DNA from: UBA11358 sp049517655 | Lineage (GTDB): Bacteria > Verrucomicrobiota > Verrucomicrobiia > Limisphaerales > UBA11358 | Length of the DNA stretch: 64,000 nucleotides | Direction: 5' to 3' | Assembly: GCA_049517655.1 (NCBI GenBank) | Contig: JBEKRQ010000001.1 | Span: 62,001 to 126,000 of the forward strand | Shown here: positions 51,197-60,039 of the stretch, one piece after another | Position numbering within the stretch: position 1 is the first letter of the stretch | Layout: every line of letters begins with the position of its first letter | Position numbers and translations under genes: made by a program | The notes under the pieces: generated by a model | Databases searched by the model: none | What the model was told of the DNA's origin: nothing | The model's input: only the letters and a program-made list of their open reading frames with translations

Positions 51197-52222
51197 CTAG
51201 AGATGGAGTTTCAGGAGGCCCACTTCCAGCGCAAGCGCTTCCTGCACGTTCGTGCGCAACAGCCGCTGTGTCTGCTCCAGTGTTTGCAAATTTTCCAATG
51301 CTTGGCGCGGCGTGAGCCGGCGCGCGACAATTTCCGCGGCGGGGATTTTTGGAAAGTTCAGCAAATCCCTGCCAGCGGCCAGTGTGTGCAGCCAAACGTC
51401 GCGCAGCCACCATTGGACGAGCAATAACAAGTCCGCGCGCTGCCTCCGATATTCCGCTTCAATGGCCGCGGTCAGTTCGTCCTCCCATTTTTCGCACAAA
51501 TCTTTTTCCACGTCATCATAACGCTGCAACGGCGAACGGGCTGTCAGTAATTCGTCCACGCGCGAGCGGATTTCACCGAGTTTTTGGAGCAGCATGCCGA
51601 GCAGGCGATAACGGCCAAATAAACTCTTTTGTTCCGACACGGCAAGTGCGCCGAATTGCGCAAGCCATTCGGCTTGCGCGGCGTTGAGCAAATGCGCGCC
51701 TTCACTGGAGAAGTCCAAGCGCAGGCAGCGCGACAAAATCGTCTCCAAAATCCGCTCCGGCTCGGTCGAAAGTAAAATCAAAACGGATTTGGCGGGCGGT
51801 TCTTCAAGCGTTTTCAGAAAAGCGTTCGCCGCCTGCACATTCAGACGATCCGCCGCGACAATGATGGCGACTTTATATTCGGCCTCGGTCGGTTTGAGTT
51901 GGATTTCACGCATCAACTCCCGCGTTTGGTCGATCGTGACAACGCGCGATTTGGATTCGGGCCGTGCCCAATGCACGTCGGCGTGCGTTTCGTTGTCAAT
52001 TTTCCGGCAGCTAGGGCAGGCATCGCAGCAATCCGTGGCTGCGCCGCCGGTTTTAACCGGTTTTTGGCAGTTGAGGGTTTTGGCGAGTGTGCGTGCGAGC
52101 AGTTCCAATTCTTCAAGCTGATTGCCGGCGAACAGGTAGGCGTGTCCCAACCGCCCGCGCGCCAGCGAGCGTTGGAGCAATTGAACGCCCCGTGTTTGTT
52201 TGGCAAAATCTTTAAAACTCAT
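51197..52222 (-). CDS. holB: DNA polymerase III delta' subunit
   Basis: Clamp-loader subunit of 341 residues from the ATG at 52222 (MSFKDFAKQTRGVQLLQRSL). A four-Cys zinc module is visible (CCDACPSC near 80), then AAYKVAIIVAADRLN-like and NAFLKTLEEPPAKSVLILLST with LSRCLRLDF (SRC motif). The P-loop is degenerate (AGNQLEEL), as is usual for delta'. It opens the clamp with tau/gamma and delta. Confidence 0.88.
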   Translation of the reverse strand: MSFKDFAKQTRGVQLLQRSLARGRLGHAYLFAGNQLEELELLARTLAKTLNCQKPVKTGGAATDCCDACPSCRKIDNETHADVHWARPESKSRVVTIDQTRELMREIQLKPTEAEYKVAIIVAADRLNVQAANAFLKTLEEPPAKSVLILLSTEPERILETILSRCLRLDFSSEGAHLLNAAQAEWLAQFGALAVSEQKSLFGRYRLLGMLLQKLGEIRSRVDELLTARSPLQRYDDVEKDLCEKWEDELTAAIEAEYRRQRADLLLLVQWWLRDVWLHTLAAGRDLLNFPKIPAAEIVARRLTPRQALENLQTLEQTQRLLRTNVQEALALEVGLLKLHL

Positions 52223-52342
52223 CGCTCTTTGAAAAAGCGGCCCGCCGCAACCCAGGCTTGGCTGGCCTGCCATGTCGAAGCTCGAAGCGCATCATCGAAC
52301 TAAAGCTTCAACCTGCCTCCGCGCTGCGCTTCGAGCGAAGAC

Positions 52343-52429
52343 TGGTGCCGACGGAGGGGGTCGAACCCACACACTCTCACGAGTACCAGATTTTGAGTCT
52401 GGTGCGTCTGCCAATTCCGCCACGTCGGC
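52343..52429 (-). tRNA. tRNA-Leu (anticodon CAA)
   Basis: An 87-base class II tRNA on the minus strand: acceptor GCCGACG / CGTCGGC, D arm with GCGGAATTGGCAGACGC, anticodon loop CTCAAAA (CAA at 52395-52393), a long variable arm, T loop GGTTCGACCC and encoded CCA at the 3' end. Confidence 0.96.
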
Positions 52430-52528
52430 ACTCAAACACCCAATATATTTCAGCGATGCGCGAAGTAAATAAGTTTCAACGTGCGGAATAAGTTGCCTTG
52501 CAGCGTATGGAACGCTTCAATGAAAGCG

Positions 52529-53302
52529 ATGATCGCCAAACGAGTCATTCCGTGCCTCGATGTGCATGACGGCAAGGTCACGCGCGGCGTCCAATTCGGC
52601 AAGGCCGAAGCGGGCGAACTCCGCAACGTGGGCGACCCGGTCGCACTCGCGCTCCGTTACAACGAGCAGGGCGCGGACGAAATGGTGTTCTTCGACATCA
52701 CCGCCACGGCGCATGGCCGCGCGACGATGGTGGACGTGATTGAACGCGCCGCCGACCAATGTTTCATGCCGCTCACCGTCGGCGGCGGCATCAAGTCCGT
52801 GGACGACATGTTCACCATGCTGCGCGCCGGCGCGGACAAAATCAGCATCAACTCCTCCGCGCTCGCCCGGCCGGAACTCATCCGCGAAGGCGCGGAAAAA
52901 TTCGGCAGCCAGTGCATTGTGGTCAGCATTGATTGCCGGAAGGTCGCACCGGACAAATGGGAGGTTTTTTCGCATGGCGCGCGTAAACCGACCGGACTGA
53001 ATGCCATCGAATGGGCCAAACGCGCCGTGTCGCTCGGCGCGGGCGAAATTGTGTTGAACAGCATTGATGCAGACGGGACGAAGGCAGGATTCGATTTGGT
53101 CATCACACGGCGAATCAGCGAATCGGTCGGCGTGCCGGTTGTGGCCAGCGGTGGCGCGGGCAGTCTGGAGCACATGGCCGCTGTGCTGCTTGAAGGCAAA
53201 GCGGATGCGGTTTTGGCCGCGAGCATTTTCCATTTTGGAACCTACACAGTCGGTGATGTGAAGAAATTTCTGGCGAGGAAAAACATTCCGGTGAGAATTT
53301 AG
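52529..53302 (+). CDS. hisF: Imidazole glycerol phosphate synthase subunit HisF
   Basis: TIM-barrel cyclase of 257 residues for histidine synthesis. The start MIAKRVIPCLDVHDGKVTRG carries the first active-site Asp; the second is in NSIDADGTKAGFD near residue 175. VGGGIKSVDDM and VVASGGAGSLEHM are the phosphate-binding loops. ATG at 52520 is an equally possible start, three residues longer. No other his genes are near. Confidence 0.95.
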   Translation: MIAKRVIPCLDVHDGKVTRGVQFGKAEAGELRNVGDPVALALRYNEQGADEMVFFDITATAHGRATMVDVIERAADQCFMPLTVGGGIKSVDDMFTMLRAGADKISINSSALARPELIREGAEKFGSQCIVVSIDCRKVAPDKWEVFSHGARKPTGLNAIEWAKRAVSLGAGEIVLNSIDADGTKAGFDLVITRRISESVGVPVVASGGAGSLEHMAAVLLEGKADAVLAASIFHFGTYTVGDVKKFLARKNIPVRI

Positions 53303-53311
53303 AATCAAAAG

Positions 53312-54043
53312 ATGTCGGCGAATGACATAAGATCTCTGAAGTTGGAAAATCCTGAAAAGTTCGCGAAGTTTCTTCGTGTGTTATGGGATGAATTATTTTG
53401 GGCAAACTTCTATTATGATATTTTTAAGGAGGCGAGTCGGCTCTGCAAAGAGCATGAACAGGCCGTAAAGTTTTCACCTTACTTTTGGCACTTCACTTTA
53501 CAAGCTCACTGCCAGACAGCTTTGGTGCATTTACATCGAATTTACGACCAAAACAAAGACAGCTTCAATCTGCATCGTTTTTTGCTCACGGTTCGAGACA
53601 ACAAATCGATGTTTCACCCGGAAGAGGTGCGCAAGAGAAGAAAAACTGACCCCCATGCGGAGGACTTGATTCAATCAATCGGCGGCTTGGATGCGGCCCA
53701 GCTTGAAATCGATATCAAATATTCAAGCCGTGCAAATCCCAAAGTGGAGAACCTAAAGACATGGCGTGACCGAGTAACCTTTCACAAAGACGAGCGAGAA
53801 TTGTTCAGGGAGAAGCCGTTCGAGCAGGAATATCCACTGACTTTTGGCGACATTGATGAATTACTTAGCGAGGCGCTAAAGATGCTGAACCGTTATTCTC
53901 AGTATTTTGATACTTCAATTTACAGCTTGGGATTTCGTGAGTGGAAAGACATGGTATTCGTGTTTGAAGCATTAGAGCACCACCCTGTATTTATCCGAAG
54001 ACAAACTGAGTTGACAGAGTTAAGAAAACTTGGATTGGCTTAA
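53312..54043 (+). CDS. HEPN-like hypothetical protein (AbiU2-like), possible defence gene
   Basis: Helical protein of 243 residues in AT-richer DNA than its neighbours. The pattern of a long N-terminal helical region (LRVLWDELFWANFYYDIFKEASRL, FWHFTLQAHCQTALVHLHRIYD) and a WRDRVTFHKDE phrase near residue 151 (R, then H after five residues) resembles HEPN/AbiU2-type proteins, where RX4-6H is an RNase site in some members. It sits alone, 9 bases after hisF, which may be accidental read-through context. No antitoxin partner is visible. The assignment is tentative. Confidence 0.55.
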   Translation: MSANDIRSLKLENPEKFAKFLRVLWDELFWANFYYDIFKEASRLCKEHEQAVKFSPYFWHFTLQAHCQTALVHLHRIYDQNKDSFNLHRFLLTVRDNKSMFHPEEVRKRRKTDPHAEDLIQSIGGLDAAQLEIDIKYSSRANPKVENLKTWRDRVTFHKDERELFREKPFEQEYPLTFGDIDELLSEALKMLNRYSQYFDTSIYSLGFREWKDMVFVFEALEHHPVFIRRQTELTELRKLGLA

Positions 54044-54496
54044 ACAGTTTGCGTGGGATTTAAAACCGGCCTGAAAGAAATCCAAAGCGCCAGAGGACTG
54101 GCGCACTCCAAGACGCTTCGCGTGGTTCGGTCGTCACTAGAAAACGCGCCAGCGTCTTGGACTGCGGCGGCCCTCCGCCGCTTTTCTACGGCGCTGCAAG
54201 CCGGGCGAAAGAAATTTTCCACCGTTGATTTTCTGCCGCCCCTGCCTGCCGCGACGAAGTTAAACGAAGGCGGGCCGGGGCTTGAAATTATCTTGAACGA
54301 CCAACCCACGGTTAAAACCGTGGGCTACTTTCGATCGCCGCTCTGCGGCTTCAAATGGGTTGTGTGCACTGTCCGCAGCGCATTCATCGGCTGGGACCCA
54401 GGCTTCGCCAAAGGCTGCGCCGAGGCGAGCAGCCGACCGCTACAGCTCAAATCCGCTTGGCAGCAGGAAAGGCTTCTGTTTAATTGGCCGTGCCTA
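54044..54496. repeat. Mosaic of palindromic repeats upstream of lptD
   Basis: No gene with its own start. It contains the 39-base repeat 54084-54122, a GCGCCAGCGTCTTGGACTG copy near 54143, GGCGG...CCGCC hairpins, a perfect CCCACGGTT/AACCGTGGG pair near 54305, and a CCAGGCTTCGCC...GGCGAGC variant at 54398-54430. An in-frame reading from 54053 runs through all of it and is spurious. Confidence 0.75.
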
Positions 54497-56713
54497 ATGA
54501 GAAGTTTGCCCGCCATCGCTTCGCTCGCCTTTCTGATCGCGGTTTTTCCGTCTGTTGCCCGGGCGCAGGAGCAACCGACGTGGGAGATTCAGGCGCTCAA
54601 TCAAGTCATCCCCGGCACGCCCGAAGGCAATGTGGAATATGACGTGGCGACAGGCATGGCACGCGGCACGAACGTTTTTGTGAAATACGGCGACGCGACG
54701 CTCACCGCGGACAGCGCGGTGCTCAACCAGCAGTCGGGCGAGGTGATGGCCGACGGTCACGTGCACATCGAGTCGGGTAATCAAATCTGGGTCGGCGAAC
54801 ACATCCGTTACAATTTCAAAACGCATCAGATGCAGAGCGAACAGTTTCGCATGGGCAAACCTCCCGTGTTCGCAGCCGGCAATGAGTTGCAAGGCGACAT
54901 CACCAACAAGACTTACACGGCACGCCACGTTTTGGTCACGACCGACGACGTCAACAAACCGGCCATCCGCATCCGCGCGAGCCGTGTGAAAATTGTTCCC
55001 GGCAAATACATCGAGATGTGGAACGCGGTAATGATCATGGACGGCGTGCCGGTGTTTTATTTTCCGTATTACCATCGCAATCTCGGCGAGCATGCGAACA
55101 ACTTGAATTTTCTGGCGGGTTACCGCAGCGCCTACGGGCCGTATTTGTTGAGCACCTATGATTGGTATCTCAATGACATGCTGAATGGCAAAATTCATCT
55201 GGACTACCGCGAACGCCGCGGCGTGGGTGCGGGGCCCGACTTGAACCTGCATCTTGGTCGTTGGGGGGATGCCACATTCAAATATTATTACCTGCACGAC
55301 CAACAACCGAACCAAAGCACGAATAATCTGCCGTTCTTCGGAATGATCCCTGAAAATCGCCAGCGATTTTACTTCGCCTATCAAGCAACGCCGTTCACCA
55401 ACCTGAACGTCAAGGCATTGGTGAATTATCAGAGCGATCCGCTTGTGCTGCATGATTTTTTCGAAGGTGATTACACCGGAAATCCGCAGCCGAACACGTT
55501 CATCGAGGTCAACAAATACTGGGAAAACTGGAGCCTTGACGCCGAAACCACCCCTCGCATCAACGGTTTCTTCGATCAAGTGGAGCGACTGCCCGACGTG
55601 AAACTCACCGGTTTCCGCCAGCAAATTTTTGACATGCCGGTTTATTACGAGAGCGAAAGCTCGGCGGGTTATTATCGGAAGTTTTTTGCCGACACAAACG
55701 GCCAGACTGCGCTGGATTACTCCGCCGCGCGCGCCGACACGTTTCATCAGGTGCTTCTGCCGGAGACATTTTTCGGCTGGCTGAACGTCACGCCGCGGGC
55801 CGGCGGACGGTTCACGTATTACAGCGAAGGGAATGGGCCGAGCGGCACCAACAGCGAAACGTATCGCGGAGTCTTCAACACCGGCGCCGAAGTTTCATTT
55901 AAAGCCTCGCATTTGTGGACTGGCGCAACAAATTCAATTCTGGACATGGATGGTCTGCGTCACGTCATCGAGCCGTCGGTGAACTACGTTTTTGTGCCGC
56001 GTCCCAGCACGCCGCCGTCGCAATTGCCGCAGTTCGATTCCGAACTGCCCAGCCCGTCGCTGTTGCCGATCCAATTTCCCGACTACAACGACATTGACTC
56101 GATTGACAGTCAAAACGTCATTCGCTTCGGGCTTCGCAACACGCTTCAAACCAAACGTGACGGTCAACTTGATAATTTGCTCGATTGGAACGTCATACTC
56201 GACTGGCTGCTCAAGCCGAAGACCGGTCAACAAACGTTCAACGACCTTTATTCCGATTTCACCTTCCGTCCGCGCACGTGGATGACACTCGAATCCCAGT
56301 TGCGTTACGACATCAACGACGGCTATTTGAACATGGCGTCCCACCAACTCACATTCACGCCAAATGAAAAATGGAGCTGGGGCATCGGCCACTGGTATCT
56401 GCGCGACGGTTTTCTCGGCAACGACGTGGGCGGCGCCAATTTCGTCAGCAGCACGATGTTTTTCCGGTTGAACGAAAACTGGGGCATGCGCGCCACGCAC
56501 TCCTTCAGTGCGCAAACCGGCCGCTTGCAGGAACAATTTTACACGATCTACCGCGATCTGCGCAGTTGGACGGGCGCTTTGACGTTCCGGTTGACGGATA
56601 ATGGCAGCGGATCGAAAGATTTCACCGTCGCTTTCACCTTCTCGCTCAAGGCGAATCCGCGCCACCATCTGGGCGATGACACCATCGAGCCTTATCACCT
56701 CGTTGGGGAGTAA
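54497..56713 (+). CDS. lptD: LPS-assembly protein LptD (OstA/Imp)
   Basis: Outer-membrane protein of 738 residues with signal peptide MRSLPAIASLAFLIAVFPSV and cleavage after ARA. The OstA-type beta-jellyroll domain covers about 45-190 (GEVMADGHVHIESGNQIW, DITNKTYTARHV) and a long aromatic-rich beta-barrel follows. It inserts lipopolysaccharide in the outer leaflet. No lptE is seen nearby. The ATG at 54497 is chosen because the in-frame upstream part is repeat DNA. Confidence 0.93.
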   Translation: MRSLPAIASLAFLIAVFPSVARAQEQPTWEIQALNQVIPGTPEGNVEYDVATGMARGTNVFVKYGDATLTADSAVLNQQSGEVMADGHVHIESGNQIWVGEHIRYNFKTHQMQSEQFRMGKPPVFAAGNELQGDITNKTYTARHVLVTTDDVNKPAIRIRASRVKIVPGKYIEMWNAVMIMDGVPVFYFPYYHRNLGEHANNLNFLAGYRSAYGPYLLSTYDWYLNDMLNGKIHLDYRERRGVGAGPDLNLHLGRWGDATFKYYYLHDQQPNQSTNNLPFFGMIPENRQRFYFAYQATPFTNLNVKALVNYQSDPLVLHDFFEGDYTGNPQPNTFIEVNKYWENWSLDAETTPRINGFFDQVERLPDVKLTGFRQQIFDMPVYYESESSAGYYRKFFADTNGQTALDYSAARADTFHQVLLPETFFGWLNVTPRAGGRFTYYSEGNGPSGTNSETYRGVFNTGAEVSFKASHLWTGATNSILDMDGLRHVIEPSVNYVFVPRPSTPPSQLPQFDSELPSPSLLPIQFPDYNDIDSIDSQNVIRFGLRNTLQTKRDGQLDNLLDWNVILDWLLKPKTGQQTFNDLYSDFTFRPRTWMTLESQLRYDINDGYLNMASHQLTFTPNEKWSWGIGHWYLRDGFLGNDVGGANFVSSTMFFRLNENWGMRATHSFSAQTGRLQEQFYTIYRDLRSWTGALTFRLTDNGSGSKDFTVAFTFSLKANPRHHLGDDTIEPYHLVGE

Positions 56714-56770
56714 AACTTTGACCGTGAAATGACGACGCGGGATATAATATAATGCTAGGATCCCTTCATT

Positions 56771-58144
56771 TTAGTTGCGCAACCGATAAAACTTCGCGTT
56801 CTGGCCAATTGAATCGGTGAACGTGTAACGATTGCTGACAACCGTGGGAACACCTGCCGGTTGCCAGGAGATCAGCGGATCAAGATCCGTCTTGCATTCC
56901 AACACAAAACCTTGCGCGTTCGTAATCCATGATAGCGCGACCACGCCCGTCGAAAGCTGACAATCTAGGCGCGGGCTGAGGATTTGAACCTGCCAGATTC
57001 GGCTGTCCTTCAGCAGTTGGCTTGGATCCGTGCGCACCAAGGGATTGGTATCGGTGACTTCAACCCTGACTTGATTGCTGCCGAACGGCAGTGTGGTTGT
57101 GTCAATCGTGAAGGAAGCAGTGGTAGCGCCGCTGCAAGCGACGTTATTGGTGAACCACTGGACGTTTAAATTGAAAGTGTTCGGCTGGAGTGTCACGACG
57201 CTGAAGGCAACCGATTGCGAGTTGGCGAGCGTGGTTGTAGCGTTGGTGGCCGGAGAATTGGATGCTATCGGGCGGATGTTGCTGTAGATTGATTTTACTA
57301 GAGCTTCCGCGCAAACAGCGCAGTAGGGATAACCCAAAGTGCGCATTTTGCAGATGTGTTGAGGACGATACCAACCGGTGGTCTGATATTCCGCACCTTC
57401 GAAAAGGCCCACCACCGACGCGTACGGAGAAGTATCCGGCGTGGGAACCGGCGTGCTGCCCAAAATCCATGAGGTCCACTTGATCAAAGCGCGATTCGTT
57501 TGTTGCGTCACGTTGGGCATTTCATAGGGCACCCATCCTGGATAGGCGTCCGAGTACTCATCGCCGAGCGCGCCGAAGGTGTGGCCCAGTTCATGAGCTG
57601 CAATCTCGGGCGAAGAACTGTTCATCGAGGTGATCAGTATCCCTCCTCCGGAGCCTCCATACTCGGTATCATTGACGACTACCGACACGAGATCGTACTG
57701 CGGCATTAAAGCCTGCAACAACGCGTACACTTTTCCCGCGCCATCCGCATAGTTGCCATCGAGGTCGTTGGGCGGAATGGTGAGCAGCCTTTCAATGCTG
57801 TAACTGTCATAGGTGCTGTTGAAATACGTATTGCGGTAAATCCCGCTCAAGGGATGGTCTGAACCGGAATCCACGGAAGCGACCGAAATGGCATAACCGT
57901 TGAAATAGTTTTGGTACGCATTAAACGGGGGCGTGGACAGTATGTAGTTCAAAATCGTCTTCGCGTCGTTTGTAAACTGGGCCAACTGGCTGGCAGTATA
58001 TCCTTCGGAAAGGAAAACGATGTTGATACGATTGGCGGTAGGACCGTTCGAAAGAATCTGCGTTATGGTCGCTTGGGAAAAAACCCGTGCCGAAGGCCAG
58101 AGCAACATGCTAACACAACAGAACAGCACTCGAAACGATTTCAT
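56771..58144 (-). CDS. Secreted M64-type metallopeptidase
   Basis: Protein of 457 residues with a signal peptide (residues 1-23). The zinc site AAHELGHTFGALGDEY (HExxH with a later Asp) near residue 185 and the N-terminal NRINIVFLSEGYTASQLAQF match IgA-peptidase M64-like proteins. An Ig-like domain (about 300-365) and a C-terminal beta domain ending on KFYRLRN follow; this short aromatic-basic ending is common on exported proteins of this group. The target protein is unknown. The ATG overlaps the stop of the next upstream gene by 4 bases. Confidence 0.85.
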   Translation of the reverse strand: MKSFRVLFCCVSMLLWPSARVFSQATITQILSNGPTANRINIVFLSEGYTASQLAQFTNDAKTILNYILSTPPFNAYQNYFNGYAISVASVDSGSDHPLSGIYRNTYFNSTYDSYSIERLLTIPPNDLDGNYADGAGKVYALLQALMPQYDLVSVVVNDTEYGGSGGGILITSMNSSSPEIAAHELGHTFGALGDEYSDAYPGWVPYEMPNVTQQTNRALIKWTSWILGSTPVPTPDTSPYASVVGLFEGAEYQTTGWYRPQHICKMRTLGYPYCAVCAEALVKSIYSNIRPIASNSPATNATTTLANSQSVAFSVVTLQPNTFNLNVQWFTNNVACSGATTASFTIDTTTLPFGSNQVRVEVTDTNPLVRTDPSQLLKDSRIWQVQILSPRLDCQLSTGVVALSWITNAQGFVLECKTDLDPLISWQPAGVPTVVSNRYTFTDSIGQNAKFYRLRN

Positions 58145-58647
58145 CGAGCGGCCTCCGAAAGGCGCAACTCAACGGTACCCAACAGCGTCCTGGTCTGGTT
58201 CGAAGCCGCTGCCGCCGATTTGGCCGCAGGTTGATTCAAGCGGTAAATGTTCAGTTGTTTGGCTTCTTTTCGACCTGGAATGCGGATCGTAAAATCAGCC
58301 TGGTCCACTTTTACTTCCTTTACTTTCAATTGCCCGGGATGATCAGGGTCTTCGTACTCGTAGCGATGCACCAAGGGATCGGACATCACATCAGTCCAGA
58401 TCGGGACGCTGCTGTTCGTCGATATCAATTCGAGATAGAGATCACCTTGTTTTTCGGCAGCGATGGGGACTTTGAGGTGTCCCGGCACAGCGGTTGACTC
58501 CACTACACTGATCACGTTATTCGTGATTTTAAGGTGCAGGAAAAGTATTTTCTCGTCTTGTGTTTCTTCCGCGCCGAGGCTCAACAACAATCCCTGCAAC
58601 AAAACCAGACCGCAAATGACTTTTGTGAATTTTCGTTTTGTGCTCAT
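58141..58647 (-). CDS. Secreted hypothetical protein coupled to the M64 peptidase gene
   Basis: From the ATG at 58647 the product has 168 residues with a signal peptide (MSTKRKFTKVICGLVLLQGL, cleavage near GA). The mature part is beta-rich (ILFLHLKITNNVISVVESTAV, LYLELISTNSSVPIWTD) with a low-complexity Ala stretch near the end. The stop overlaps the M64 gene start, so it is translationally coupled and may be a partner or chaperone. The upstream extension to 58725 lacks signal character. Confidence 0.75.
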   Translation of the reverse strand: MSTKRKFTKVICGLVLLQGLLLSLGAEETQDEKILFLHLKITNNVISVVESTAVPGHLKVPIAAEKQGDLYLELISTNSSVPIWTDVMSDPLVHRYEYEDPDHPGQLKVKEVKVDQADFTIRIPGRKEAKQLNIYRLNQPAAKSAAAASNQTRTLLGTVELRLSEAAR

Positions 58648-58778
58648 AATGCCTTCTACACTCAAACATTCCAGCACGAGGTGCATTCTAATAGTTTTGT
58701 AGTTCCAAGTCGAGCCTTTTCGCAATCCGCTGCAATATTATGGGTGTTTCCCACCGCAACTGCGTTGGGGAATGATTT

Positions 58779-59852
58779 TTACAACGGGCTCGATACCGGC
58801 AGCGAAAGGGTGAACGTCGAGCCTTTGTTGATTTCACTTCGCACTTGGATTGTGCCGCGATGTTCATGCGCGATGAGCCGGGAAATGGACAGCCCCAATC
58901 CGGTGCCGTTTTTCTTTGTGGTGAAAAACGGTTCGAACAACCGGTCCATATTTTCCTGCGCGACGCCCGCGCCGGTGTCTTTGATGTGAATTTCCAACAG
59001 CTGCACGCCGCCCGGGCCTTCCGTGGTTTCTGTGGCGACAGTCAACACGCCATTGGAGTCCATCGCTTCGAGTGCGTTGAGGAAAATGTTCATGAATGCC
59101 TGTTGCAATTGCGCATCATCGCCGTGCACGGTATCCGGGTCGGCTTTGTAATGGCGTTGCAGTGAAACCGATTTTGAGCTGATGTGGTGCTGCAACAGTC
59201 TCAGCGAATGATCGAGCAAATCATGCACGCGCACGGTGATGAACGCCGCGCGTTTCGGCGCGGCGAGCCGCAGCATTTGCGTGACAATCCCATTAATGCG
59301 TTGCAATTCCCGGTTGACAACCTGGGTCAATTCCGCGTCCTCGCCCTTTTGCGCCAGCAAATCAAAGAACGTTTTGATGGCCACCATGCCGTTTTTAATT
59401 TCGTGCGCCATGCTGGCCGAAAGTGTGTCGAGATTGGCCAGTTGATCGAGCCGCCGCATGTTCTGCTTGAAAATCGGCGCGGAGGCGAGGTCATTGAGAA
59501 CGACGACAACCTGGGACAGCGCGCGCGTTTTCACCGGCAAAATGCTCGCGCGTAATGTCGTCGTGCCGCCACGGGAAATTTTCAGCGGGATGTCCCGGTT
59601 CATCACCGGCTTGCCGCTTTTTGCCGCGTCGCGGATGAGTTTGAACAGGGGCGCCGGCAATGAATTCAGCGGCGCATTCCGCAACTGCTCTGCCCTTGTG
59701 TGCAGATGCGCGGCGGCTTCGGCGGTGCAGGCAATGATGCGTTCACGCGCACCGATTACCAGCACGCCGCAAGCAAAGCATTCCTGAAGCAGACTCGACA
59801 GGTTCGAAAGTCCGCTGTTTTTTTTGGTTGAGCTGCCGGGTGGCATAATCAA
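58779..59852 (-). CDS. Soluble sensor histidine kinase with PAS domain
   Basis: Protein of 357 residues without membrane segments. A PAS-like domain (about 15-130), the H box SASMAHEIKNGM (His near 150) and a complete ATPase domain (NIFLNALEAMDSNG, KDTGAGVAQENMDRLFEPFF, GTGLGLSISRLIAHEH) are visible. Unlike the hybrid kinase at 25.9 kb, the phospho-histidine is intact. No response regulator is adjacent. Confidence 0.9.
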   Translation of the reverse strand: MIMPPGSSTKKNSGLSNLSSLLQECFACGVLVIGARERIIACTAEAAAHLHTRAEQLRNAPLNSLPAPLFKLIRDAAKSGKPVMNRDIPLKISRGGTTTLRASILPVKTRALSQVVVVLNDLASAPIFKQNMRRLDQLANLDTLSASMAHEIKNGMVAIKTFFDLLAQKGEDAELTQVVNRELQRINGIVTQMLRLAAPKRAAFITVRVHDLLDHSLRLLQHHISSKSVSLQRHYKADPDTVHGDDAQLQQAFMNIFLNALEAMDSNGVLTVATETTEGPGGVQLLEIHIKDTGAGVAQENMDRLFEPFFTTKKNGTGLGLSISRLIAHEHRGTIQVRSEINKGSTFTLSLPVSSPL

Positions 59853-59872
59853 AACAAACTTCTGACGCCCGT

Positions 59873-59901
59873 TTGCCCTTGCTTTCGCTCTATTTTAAAT
59901 A
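59873..59901 (+). promoter_or_regulatory. Predicted promoter for the riboflavin genes
   Basis: TTGCCC (59873-59878) and TAAATA (59896-59901), 17 bases apart. The leader to the ATG at 60040 would be about 130 bases; the conserved core of an FMN riboswitch was not found in it. Confidence 0.4.
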
Positions 59902-60039
59902 GATGGACGCATCGATACTAAGTCGCCTTTGCGCCGCGACAAACAAAAAAAGCAAAAAATGCGTCTTTCAAGCCCGTAAATGATGTCACTTTTTGCGGTT
60001 GGTGTTTATGTGCCGCATGATTACGCTTGTTTCCACCGG

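Noticed and set aside
54053..54496. 148-residue N-terminal extension of LptD
   Set aside because: Encoded by repeats, and a signal peptide begins at 54497.
59902..60039. FMN riboswitch in the long ribBA leader
   Set aside because: The conserved riboswitch core sequences were not found.
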